A program made the translations under genes and the position numbers. Positions 6,183 through 15,211 of a stretch of DNA of 15,211 nucleotides are shown here, one piece after another. The DNA is taken from the NCBI GenBank assembly GCA_934553285.1, contig CAKTFD010000054.1, forward strand, positions 1-15,211, read 5' to 3'. The notes below the pieces were generated by a model that saw nothing but the letters and a program-made list of their open reading frames with translations, ran no database searches and was not told where the DNA came from. Position 1 is the stretch's first letter, and each line of letters starts with the position of its first letter. Source of the stretch: an uncultured Faecalibacterium sp. (lineage in GTDB: Bacteria; Bacillota; Clostridia; Oscillospirales; Ruminococcaceae).

Positions 6183-7469
6183 ATGGAAAAGAAACCGTTT
6201 CTGACCGAGGCGATGGCACAGCAGATCATCGAAGATGTGCCCACGCCCTTCCATGTCTACGATGAAAAGGGCATCCGCGAGAATGTCCGCCGCATCAACA
6301 AGGCCTTTAGCTGGAACAAGGGATTCAAGGAGTATTTTGCGGTCAAGGCACTGCCGAACCCGGTCATCCTGCAGATCCTGAAGGAAGAGGGCTGCGGTGT
6401 GGACTGCTCCTCCCTGACCGAGCTGATGCTCAGCGAGGTCTGCGGCTTTACCGGCCACGACATCATGTTCTCCTCCAACCAGACCCCCGTGGAGGATATG
6501 CAGAAAGCCTATGCACTGGGTGCCTACATCAACCTGGACGATGCCACCATGGTGGAGTTTCTGGAGCGGGTGGCCGGTGTGCCGCAGGAGATCTTCTGCC
6601 GCTACAACCCGGGCGGAACTTTCCAGCTGGGCGAGAGCAAGGAGGGCTTCCAGGTCATGGACAAGCCCGGCGATGCCAAGTACGGCATGACCGAGCAGCA
6701 GCTTATCGACAGCTACAAAAAGCTGATGCAGAAGGGCGCAAAGGAGTTCGGCATCCATGCCTTCCTGGCCTCCAACACCATCTCGGATGCCTATTACCCT
6801 GAGCTGGCAGGCATCCTGTTCCAGCTGGCCGTCCGGGTGCAGAAGGCTACCGGTGCCCATATCAGCTACATCAATCTGTCCGGCGGTGTGGGCATCCCTT
6901 ACCGCCCGGAGCAGACCGAGAACGACATCATGGCCATCGGCGAGGGTGTGCGCAAAAAGTTTGAGGAGATCCTGGTGCCCGCCGGTATGGGGGATGTGGC
7001 CATTTTCAGCGAGATGGGACGCTTTACCACCGGCCCCTACGGCGCGCTGGTGTCCACCGCCATCCACGAAAAGCATATCTATAAGGAATATATCGGCCTG
7101 GATGCCTGTGCCGCAAACCTGATGCGCCCCGCCATGTACGGCGCATACCATCACATCACGGTGCTAGGCAAGGAAGATGCCCCCTGTGATCACAAGTACG
7201 ATGTGGTGGGCGGCTTGTGCGAGAACAACGATAAGTTTGCCATCGACCGGATGCTGCCCAAGATCGATATCGGGGATATCCTTTATATCCACGATACCGG
7301 TGCCCACGGTTCGGCCATGGGTTACAACTACAACGGCAAACTGCACTGCGCCGAGGTGCTGCTGTGCGAGGACGGCTCCCACCGCCTGATCCGCCGCGCC
7401 GAGACCCCGCGCGATTACTTTGCTACGCTGGATTTTCTGCCCTTCCTCAAGCCGCTGTTTGAGGACTGA
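6183..7469 (+). CDS. lysA: Diaminopimelate decarboxylase (divergent subfamily)
   Basis: PLP enzyme of the alanine-racemase fold (type III) that decarboxylates meso-diaminopimelate to L-lysine, the last step of lysine synthesis, in the cytoplasm. The 428 residues match the family length. The PLP lysine is K55 in YFAVKALPNP (51-60). The conserved cysteine-glutamate pair sits in GGLCENND (343-350, C346/E347). Several usual motifs are altered: the HxGSQ region reads GIHAFLASNT (190-199), the glycine loop is SGGVGIPY (233-240), and EPGR is EMGR (277-280). I believe such variants recur in clostridial lysA proteins (memory, not a search). The ATG at 6183 follows AGAGGG by 8 bases. It probably shares a transcript with the dehydratase gene 85 bases upstream. 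A related amino acid decarboxylase activity cannot be excluded. Confidence 0.87.
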   Translation: MEKKPFLTEAMAQQIIEDVPTPFHVYDEKGIRENVRRINKAFSWNKGFKEYFAVKALPNPVILQILKEEGCGVDCSSLTELMLSEVCGFTGHDIMFSSNQTPVEDMQKAYALGAYINLDDATMVEFLERVAGVPQEIFCRYNPGGTFQLGESKEGFQVMDKPGDAKYGMTEQQLIDSYKKLMQKGAKEFGIHAFLASNTISDAYYPELAGILFQLAVRVQKATGAHISYINLSGGVGIPYRPEQTENDIMAIGEGVRKKFEEILVPAGMGDVAIFSEMGRFTTGPYGALVSTAIHEKHIYKEYIGLDACAANLMRPAMYGAYHHITVLGKEDAPCDHKYDVVGGLCENNDKFAIDRMLPKIDIGDILYIHDTGAHGSAMGYNYNGKLHCAEVLLCEDGSHRLIRRAETPRDYFATLDFLPFLKPLFED

Positions 7470-7517
7470 GCGCTGCCGCCAGCCTGCCCACTATCCTGAT
7501 AAATAAGAGGTACCGCC

Positions 7518-7907
7518 ATGTTTTTCGGTTTTCAGCTTACCCTTGGCCTGATGATGGTCTTTTACGGTTATTCGGTGATAAAAAATCCCCGCGTCTGGGG
7601 CGACCAGGGCCGCCGGGCGGTCAAGGCCGAAAACTTTGAGGAATACTGCCGCCAGAACGGCCAGTTCTTCCTCAAGGCGGGCTGCGTTGTGGCAGTGATC
7701 GGTGCACTGGATGCACTGATCACGCTGGACGCGGTGCTGTACGCGCTGCTGTACATTTTTGGCCTGGCCTTTGCCTTCTACCCGCTTACCCGCTGGTGCA
7801 GACAGAACGAGGGCTTCTCCTGGCCCTGGCCCCATGTCCAGAGCGAGAAAAAGCGCATCAAAGAGCTGCGCAAAGAGCAGGAAGAACAGGAAAAAGAGGA
7901 AAAGTGA
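7518..7907 (+). CDS. Small membrane protein of unknown function
   Basis: I do not recognise this 129-residue protein. Residues 1-20 look like an N-terminal membrane helix. A second hydrophobic stretch (about 54-90) is long enough for two helices separated by a short turn near the aspartates at 65 and 71. A soluble, highly charged tail follows, with an aromatic patch FSWPWP (100-105) and then a Lys/Glu/Gln-rich stretch (110-129) that may form a short coiled coil. Between the hydrophobic parts is a polar segment, NPRVWGDQGRR (23-33). The ATG follows AGAGG with a normal gap and the gene lies 48 bases after lysA, so it is probably in the same transcript. It ends upstream of the long hairpin terminator. 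The codon style matches its neighbours, so I take it as a real gene. Confidence 0.75.
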   Translation: MFFGFQLTLGLMMVFYGYSVIKNPRVWGDQGRRAVKAENFEEYCRQNGQFFLKAGCVVAVIGALDALITLDAVLYALLYIFGLAFAFYPLTRWCRQNEGFSWPWPHVQSEKKRIKELRKEQEEQEKEEK

Positions 7908-7967
7908 CCTGTAACAGGGTGCACCAGAAGTTCTGCTGGCCTGCACCTGCTGCCTGGAGCGAAAAAC

Positions 7968-8039
7968 AAAAGCATCTGCAACAACGATCCGCTGATTTTC
8001 TGAACCTATGGTCTAGAAGCGGTGGTTGCAGATGCTTTT
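7968..8039. terminator. Long palindromic hairpin, probable bidirectional terminator
   Basis: AAAAGCATCTGCAAC (7968-7982) is perfectly complementary to GTTGCAGATGCTTTT (8025-8039), a 15-bp stem with A/T ends usable on both strands. The 42-base interior also folds: CCGC (7989-7992) with GCGG (8019-8022), then TTCTGAACC (7998-8006) with GGTCTAGAA (8010-8018), one mismatch and a 3-base loop. Genes converge on it from both sides (7907 on plus, 8091 on minus), which fits a shared terminator. The size and internal symmetry exceed a plain terminator, so a REP-like repeat or small RNA is possible. Confidence 0.75.
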
Positions 8040-8090
8040 TGCTTTATACAGAAAAGGCGAGAGCCATATCCGCAGCAGCCCGGCGGCAGC

Positions 8091-9095
8091 TCACGCCTGC
8101 TTGCCCGGCTCCGGTTTGCTTTTGTCCAGTGCATCGAACTGCTGCAGGATCTGGGGGTCTTTCAGCTTGATGACCTTGCCGGAGAGGTAGTGCAGGGTGT
8201 TTTCTGCCGGGATATCCAGAAAACTGATGCGCACGGCACACAGCGCCTGGGTCTTTGTGCCGGTGCGCTCGTTCATTTTGCGGTTACCGTATTTGATATC
8301 GCCCAGCACAGGCCGCCCCAGATAGGCCAGGTGGGCGCGGATCTGGTGGGTGCGGCCGGTAACAAGACCGATGCGGCACAGGGCAAAGGGGCCTGCGGTG
8401 CGCAGCACATCCACATCCGTGATGATCTGCTTGCGGCGCTCGTCTTGGGATTGGTGGGCGTGGATGCTGACCTTGTTGTTCTTTTCATCGTGCTCCCACC
8501 AGGCGGTGAACCGCCCGGACTGCGGGATGCCCACCGTAATGGTGTAGTATTCCTTTTTCAGCAGGTCGGTACGGATGATCTCGTTCATATCCCGCAGGGC
8601 GGCGTAGTTTTTGGCGGCGATGACCAGCCCCTCGGTGCCGCGGTCCAGCCGGTTGCAGATGCCGGGTTTGAAGCGGTTCTCGCCGTGGGGGTCGTATTCG
8701 CCTTTCTGGGTCAGGTACTGGGTAAAGGCATCCACCAGGTTGGCATCGCCGGTGCGGTCGCTGTGGCACAGCAGGTGGGTGGGCTTGTACAGCACGGCAA
8801 TGTTTTCGTCCTCGTAGATAACGGTTACTCTGGGCTGGGCGGGCTGCTTTTTGGGGGCAGCTTTCGGCACCGGCTTTGCGCCTTCCGGCGGGAAAAACTC
8901 ATCGTTGATGTACAGCTCGATCAGGTCCCCGACCTGCAGGCGGTACTCCGGTGCGGCTTTTTTGCCGTTTACCTTTACTCGCTTGTTGCGGAAGCTCTTG
9001 TACAGCAGGCTGGTAGGCAGATCGCGGGTCACGCTCTGCACAAAGCGGGACAGACGCACGCCGTCATCATTGGCGGTGGCAGTAAATCGTTTCAT
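8091..9095 (-). CDS. RluA-family rRNA/tRNA pseudouridine synthase
   Basis: Isomerises selected uridines in structured RNA, most likely 23S rRNA as in RluC/RluD relatives. Over 334 residues there is an N-terminal S4-like RNA-binding domain (about 12-64, including RVKVNGKKA and VGDLIEL), a Pro/Lys/Ala-rich linker (70-88) and the catalytic domain. The catalytic aspartate is D151 in NRLDRGTEGL (148-157). The family motif GRTHQIRAHL (247-256) and DIKYG (266-270) follow. The length is normal for RluC/D with an S4 domain. The ATG at 9095 follows GAGGA by 8 bases. It is convergent with the lysA unit and divergent from radC. The exact target uridine cannot be predicted. Confidence 0.92.
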   Translation of the reverse strand: MKRFTATANDDGVRLSRFVQSVTRDLPTSLLYKSFRNKRVKVNGKKAAPEYRLQVGDLIELYINDEFFPPEGAKPVPKAAPKKQPAQPRVTVIYEDENIAVLYKPTHLLCHSDRTGDANLVDAFTQYLTQKGEYDPHGENRFKPGICNRLDRGTEGLVIAAKNYAALRDMNEIIRTDLLKKEYYTITVGIPQSGRFTAWWEHDEKNNKVSIHAHQSQDERRKQIITDVDVLRTAGPFALCRIGLVTGRTHQIRAHLAYLGRPVLGDIKYGNRKMNERTGTKTQALCAVRISFLDIPAENTLHYLSGKVIKLKDPQILQQFDALDKSKPEPGKQA

Positions 9096-9132
9096 AAAGT
9101 TATCCTCATCGTTCCATCAGAATCATGCTTTT

Positions 9133-9161
9133 ATAGTAATACAGCGCAGGCGGGAAGTCAA
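9133..9161 (-). promoter_or_regulatory. Promoter of the pseudouridine synthase gene
   Basis: On the minus strand TTGACT (9161-9156), a 17-base spacer and TACTAT (9138-9133). The -35 matches five of six consensus bases. The start would fall near 9126, about 30 bases before the ATG. Confidence 0.7.
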
Positions 9162-9164
9162 CGC

Positions 9165-9203
9165 GCATTCCGGCATAAGATCCGGGATATTTTACCGGAA
9201 TGC
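9165..9203. promoter_or_regulatory. Inverted repeat between divergent -35 boxes, candidate operator
   Basis: GCATTCCGG (9165-9173) and CCGGAATGC (9195-9203) are a perfect 9-bp inverted repeat with a 21-base spacer that holds a further CCGG. The right arm ends directly before the radC -35 and the left arm lies 3 bases from the -35 of the divergent gene. A protein bound here could act on both promoters. No regulator is identified. Confidence 0.5.
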
Positions 9204-9232
9204 TTGTGTTTGCCGCGTAAAATGGGTACTAT
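9204..9232 (+). promoter_or_regulatory. Probable promoter of radC
   Basis: TTGTGT (9204-9209), a 17-base spacer and TACTAT (9227-9232). Both hexamers are moderate. The start would be near 9239, a leader of about 23 nt. Confidence 0.5.
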
Positions 9233-9261
9233 AAGAGAAGAACATATAAAGGAGTACCGCC

Positions 9262-9981
9262 ATGGCAGAAAAAAATCGGCACGCAGGGCATCGCCAGCGG
9301 ATGCGGGCGCGGGTAAAGAACTACGGGCTGGACAGTCTGGAGGAACACGAGGCGCTGGAATATCTGCTCTACCTGACCAATGCCCAGAAGGATACCAACG
9401 AGATCGCCCACGACCTCATAGAGCGGTTCGGGGATTTTGCCGGTGTGCTGGAAGCCAGCGAGGAAGAACTGTGCACCGTAAAGGATGTGGGGCCTGCCAC
9501 CGCCCGGATGCTGCATCTGCTGCCGCAGGTCAGCCGGTACTACGGGCGCAGCCGCACCAGCGCCGCCCGCTGCATCAAGACTACCGAGCAGATGGGCAGC
9601 TACCTGATGGCAAAGTTTGCCTGGTCGGACTACGAGCGCGCCATGCTGGTCAGCCTGGACAGCCGCAGGCGGGTGCGCGCCGCCGTATGGCTGCGGGAGG
9701 GCAGCACCGACCGGGTGAGCCTGGATATCAAGTGTGTGGTGGAGGCAGCCATCAAGGGCGGCACGGATGCCGTGGTGTTGTGCCACAACCATCCTAACGG
9801 GGTAGCGCTGCCCTCGCTGGAGGATATGGAGGCTACCGGCAGCATCGCCCGGGCGCTGGGGCTGGTAAAGGTGCACCTGCTGGACCACTTTATCCTGACC
9901 GATACCGAATATTTTTCCATGCGGGATGCCAACCGCCTGCCCATCTACGATTTTAAGACCGGCACCTTGTTCTGGCCGTAA
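9262..9981 (+). CDS. radC: RadC/JAB-domain protein
   Basis: Named a DNA repair protein by tradition; the true activity of RadC proteins is unsettled. The 239 residues carry the usual architecture: an N-terminal helical region with the EHEALEYLLY segment (28-37), a helix-hairpin-helix-like stretch (KDVGPATARML, 74-84), and the C-terminal JAB1/MPN-like metal-site domain. The metal motif is HNHPNG (175-180) followed by PSLED (184-188), giving H175, H177 and D188 as ligands by family analogy. Many members have HNHPSG, so N179 is a mild variant. ATG at 9262 follows AAGGAG with 7 bases of spacing. It diverges from the pseudouridine synthase and precedes uvrBA on the same strand. uvrB has its own promoter, and no terminator is obvious between them, so read-through is possible. 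Confidence 0.92.
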   Translation: MAEKNRHAGHRQRMRARVKNYGLDSLEEHEALEYLLYLTNAQKDTNEIAHDLIERFGDFAGVLEASEEELCTVKDVGPATARMLHLLPQVSRYYGRSRTSAARCIKTTEQMGSYLMAKFAWSDYERAMLVSLDSRRRVRAAVWLREGSTDRVSLDIKCVVEAAIKGGTDAVVLCHNHPNGVALPSLEDMEATGSIARALGLVKVHLLDHFILTDTEYFSMRDANRLPIYDFKTGTLFWP

Positions 9982-9993
9982 AACAAAAAACTG

Positions 9994-10022
9994 TTTACAT
10001 TATAAAACGTGCGTGCTATAAT
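9994..10022 (+). promoter_or_regulatory. Promoter of uvrB-uvrA
   Basis: TTTACA (9994-9999), 17-base spacer and perfect TATAAT (10017-10022) preceded by TGC, an extended -10. Transcription would start near 10029, about 48 bases before uvrB. I see no GAAC-N4-GTTC-type LexA box around it. Confidence 0.82.
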
Positions 10023-10041
10023 ACAACTTGAAAATACAACT
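10020..10041 (+). repeat. 9-bp direct repeat over the uvrB transcription start
   Basis: AATACAACT occurs at 10020-10028 and again at 10033-10041, a 13-base period. The first copy overlaps the -10 box and the expected start site. This is a place where a repressor could sit, but two 9-mers in AT-rich DNA may also arise by chance. Confidence 0.35.
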
Positions 10042-10076
10042 GATTGTGGTTCTTTGCGCGCAGAGAGGAGAAAACG

Positions 10077-12120
<2,044 letters not shown>

Positions 12121-12134
<14 letters not shown>

Positions 12135-14988
12135 GATCATCATTAAAGGTGCCCGTGAGCACAACCTGAAAAATATCGACCTGACCCTCCCGCGGGAAAA
12201 GCTCATCGTCATGACCGGGCTTTCCGGTTCGGGCAAGTCCAGCCTGGCCTTCGATACCATCTATGCGGATGGCCAGCGCCGCTATGTGGAGAGCCTTTCC
12301 AGCTACGCCCGGATGTTTCTGGGCCGGATGGATAAGCCCGATGTGGACGAGATCACCGGCCTTTCGCCGGCCATCTCCATCGACCAGAAGACCACCAGCC
12401 ACAACCCCCGCTCCACTGTGGGCACTGTGACCGAGATCTACGATTACCTGCGCCTGCTGTACGCCCGCATCGGCGTGCCGCACTGCCCGGTGTGCGGGCG
12501 GGTCATCAGCCAGCAGACCGTGGACGAGATGGTGGATGCCGTCCTCAAGCTGGAGGAAGGCACAAAGTTCCAGGTCCTTGCCCCGGTGGTGCGCCAGCGC
12601 AAGGGCACCCAGCAGAAGGAGCTGGATGCTGCCCGCCGTGCAGGCTACGCCCGGGTGAAGATCGATGGCAGCCTGTATGATCTGGACGAGGAGATCAGCC
12701 TGGAAAAGAACATCAAGCACACGGTGGAGATCGTGGTGGACCGCCTTGCCCTGCGCAAGGGCATCCGCAGCCGCCTGGCAGACTCGCTGGAAACAGCGCT
12801 GGCCCTTACCGGCGGCGTGGCCGAGGTGGATGTCATTGGCGGCGACTGCATGACCTTCAGCCAGAACTTTGCCTGCCCAGAGCACGGCGTTTCCATCAGC
12901 GATCTGTCGCCCCGGCTGTTCTCCTTCAATAACCCGCTGGGCGCCTGCGAAAAATGTACGGGCCTTGGTACTTTTATGCGGGTGGACGAGGAACGCATCC
13001 TGCCCAACCGGAACCTTTCCATCCGGGAGGGTGCCATCAAGGCCAGCGGCTGGTATTACGCCGAAGGCTCGGTGAGCGAGATGTATTACCTCGGCCTTGG
13101 CAAAAAGTATGGGTTTACGCTGGATACACCCATCCGGGAGATGAGCACCGAGGCAGTGAACGCCCTGCTCTACGGCACCAACGGCGAAAAGATCGAGATG
13201 CACCGCACCAACGAGTTTGGCAGCGGGGTGTACTACAACACCTTTGAGGGCATCGTGGAAAATCTGGAGCGCCGCTTCCGCGAGACCAACAGCGAGTGGA
13301 TGAAGGAGGAGATCGGCAGCTTCATGTCCGGCGTGGAGTGCCCGGACTGTCACGGCAAGCGATTGAAACCGGTGGTGCTGGCCGTAACGGTCGGGGATAA
13401 GAACATCAGCCAGTTCTGCGAGATGTCCATCCGGGACGAGCTGGCATTCATCCGGGAAAACGAGCCGAACCTTACCGAAAAGCAGCGGCAGATCGGCGGC
13501 CAGATCATGAAAGAGATCAAAAACCGCCTGCAGTTTTTGCAGAGCGTGGGTCTGGATTATCTTACCCTGGCGCGTGCTGCCGGCACCCTGTCCGGCGGCG
13601 AGAGCCAGCGTATCCGCCTGACCACCCAGATCGGCAGCGCGCTGTCCGGCGTATTGTACGTGTTGGACGAGCCTTCCATCGGCCTGCATCAGCGGGATAA
13701 CGATAAGCTCATCGCCACCCTGAAAAACCTGCGGGATCTGGGCAATACGGTCATCGTGGTAGAGCACGACGAGGACACCATGCGCAGCGCCGATTACCTT
13801 GTGGACGTAGGTCCCGGTGCCGGTGTGCACGGCGGCGAGATCGTGGCGGCAGGCAGCGTAAAGGATATCTGCAAAGCCAAACGCAGCATCACCGGCGACT
13901 ACCTCTCCGGCCGCAAGCGCATCGCGGTGCCGCAGACCCGCCGCCCGGGCAATGGCCATTGGCTGACCGTAAAGGGGGCCAGGGAAAACAACCTGCGCAA
14001 TATCGATGTGCGCTTTCCGCTGGGCGAGTTTATCTGCGTTACCGGCATTTCCGGCTCGGGCAAGTCCAGCCTCATCAACGAGATCCTGTACAAGACCCTG
14101 GCCAGCGAGCTGAATGGTGCCCGCGCCCGCGCAGGCAAGTGCGATGGGGTAGAAGGGCTGGAATTTGTGGATAAGGTCATTGGCATCGACCAGCAGCCCA
14201 TCGGCCGCACCCCCCGCTCCAACCCTGCCACCTATACCGGCGTGTTCAACGATATCCGCACCGTGTTCTCCCAGACGCAGGATGCTAAGATGCGTGGCTA
14301 CGGCCCGGGACGGTTCAGCTTTAACGTCAAGGGCGGCCGCTGCGAAGCCTGCGAGGGCAACGGCATCCTGCAGATCGAGATGCACTTTTTGCCGGACGTT
14401 TACGTGCCCTGCGAAGTGTGCAAGGGTGCCCGCTACAACCGTGAAACGCTGGAAGTGAAGTATAAGGAAAAAACGATCGCGGATGTGCTGAACATGACCG
14501 TGGAAGAAGCGGTGGTGTTTTTTGCCAACCAGCCAAAGATCGCCCGAAAACTGCAGACCCTGCTGGATGTGGGCCTTGGCTATGTGACCCTTGGACAGAG
14601 CGCCACCACCCTGTCCGGCGGCGAGGCCCAGCGCGTAAAACTGGCCAACGAGCTGGCGCGCCGCAGCACGGGCAAGACGGTATATATCCTGGACGAGCCT
14701 ACCACCGGTCTGCACATTGCGGATGTGCACCGCCTGGTGGAGGTGCTGCAGAAGCTGGTGGATGTTGGCAATACGGTCATCGTGATCGAGCACAATCTGG
14801 ATCTGATCAAGTGCGCCGACCACATCATCGATCTTGGCCCGGAGGGCGGCAGTGCCGGCGGCGAGATCGTGGCCGAAGGCACCCCGGAGCAGGTGGCCGC
14901 AGTACCGGGCAGCTTTACCGGCCAGTATCTGCAGCCGCTGCTGGAACGGGACCGTCAGCTGCGCGCCAAAGAGGCAGAAAATACCTGA
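12121..14988 (+). CDS. uvrA: Excinuclease ABC subunit A
   Basis: DNA damage sensor of nucleotide excision repair, a dimeric tandem ABC ATPase with zinc modules. The 955 residues are full length. First ABC unit: Walker A GLSGSGKS (33-40) and signature LSGGES (490-495), followed by LDEPSIGLH. Second unit: Walker A GISGSGKS (642-649), signature LSGGEAQ (831-837), followed by LDEPTTGLH. Cysteine sites: CPVC (122-125), CPEH (252-255) with CEKC (276-279), CPDC (407-410), and the DNA-binding zinc module C741/C744/C764/C767. In the CPEH site a histidine replaces the second cysteine seen in E. coli; it can still bind zinc. I chose the TTG start at 12121, behind GGGAG with 8 bases of spacing, because the protein then begins ANDKIIIKGAREHN as in relatives. 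An ATG at 12088 would add 11 residues and has a poorer ribosome site. Confidence 0.98.
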
Positions 14989-15062
14989 CCCGGAATAAAA
15001 AACGAAAAAGCGCGAACCAGTGTAAAAATCGGACTTTTCTCAAAAAAATACCGGAAAATTTG

Positions 15063-15100
15063 AAAAAACTGTTGACAAAACGGGAGCTTGTGAGTATAAT
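15063..15100 (+). promoter_or_regulatory. Strong tRNA promoter with A-tract upstream element
   Basis: Perfect TTGACA (15072-15077), 17-base spacer and perfect TATAAT (15095-15100), with AT-rich A-tracts upstream (from about 15030) that resemble an UP element. This fits a stable RNA gene. The stretch from the uvrA stop to here shows no convincing hairpin terminator for uvrBA. Confidence 0.9.
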
Positions 15101-15143
15101 GTCTCTTGTCGCCGCGCTTTGGTAGGAAGGCGCAGGTCGATAT

Positions 15144-15211
15144 CCGGGTGTAGCGCAGTTTTGGTAGCGCGCTTGAATGGGGTTCAAGAGGCCGTGAGTT
15201 CGATTCTCGCC
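15144..15211 (+). tRNA. tRNA-Pro(GGG), 3' end cut by window edge
   Basis: The cloverleaf can be followed: acceptor strand CCGGGTG (15144-15150), T8-A9, D stem GCGC/GCGC (15153-15156 and 15167-15170) and anticodon stem CTTGA/TCAAG (15172-15176 and 15184-15188). The loop is ATGGGGT, giving anticodon GGG at 15179-15181 and G at position 37. A five-base variable loop and the T arm GTGAG-TTCGATT-CTCGC (15194-15210) follow. The window ends at base 66, so the 3' acceptor strand and any CCA are not seen. GGG reads proline codons CCC and CCU. It starts about 37 bases after the predicted transcription start. Confidence 0.93.

Noticed and set aside
8022..9797. 591-residue plus-strand frame across the pseudouridine synthase and radC
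   Set aside because: It is antisense to one clear gene and out of frame with another, with no motif of its own.
14989..15060. Possible uvrBA terminator
   Set aside because: AT-rich with A-tracts, but I could not find a stable stem followed by a T-run.

Overview
The window is a GC-rich, gene-dense stretch of bacterial chromosome made almost entirely of core genes. The SpoVB-family flippase, the uvrB-uvrA order, a TTG and two GTG starts behind good Shine-Dalgarno sites, and the style of the proteins point to a low-GC-lineage Firmicute with raised GC. My guess is Oscillospiraceae, near Faecalibacterium; this is inferred from protein style and base composition and was not searched.

Layout. On the minus strand at the left are gdhA (NADP-type glutamate dehydrogenase, cut by the window edge) and, upstream of it, an Mrp/NBP35 Fe-S carrier ATPase with its own terminator. 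Divergent from mrp, on the plus strand, come a SpoVB/MATE-like lipid-linked glycan flippase, a membrane-bound CapD/WbpM-type UDP-sugar 4,6-dehydratase with a strong promoter and structured leader, lysA (diaminopimelate decarboxylase), and a 129-residue membrane protein of unknown function. A long, nearly palindromic hairpin at 7968-8039 closes this unit and also serves the convergent RluA-family pseudouridine synthase (8091-9095, minus). A divergent promoter region with an inverted repeat separates the pseudouridine synthase from radC (plus). After radC comes uvrB-uvrA, with its own promoter and a 14-base overlap between the two genes. The window ends in a strongly promoted tRNA-Pro(GGG), cut by the right edge.

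How the genes fit together. Three themes are visible: nitrogen and amino acid metabolism (gdhA, lysA), cell envelope (flippase, sugar dehydratase, and diaminopimelate/lysine supply), and DNA repair or RNA modification (RadC, UvrB, UvrA, pseudouridine synthase). No mobile element, CRISPR array, phage gene or defence island is visible.

I did not find a new multi-gene system. The most interesting signals are non-coding. They are a gdhA leader with an 11-bp terminator stem competing with an alternative hairpin (a possible attenuator or riboswitch), an inverted repeat wedged between two divergent -35 boxes at 9165-9203, the 72-nt palindromic element at 7968-8039, and promoter segments shared nearly verbatim between distant genes.
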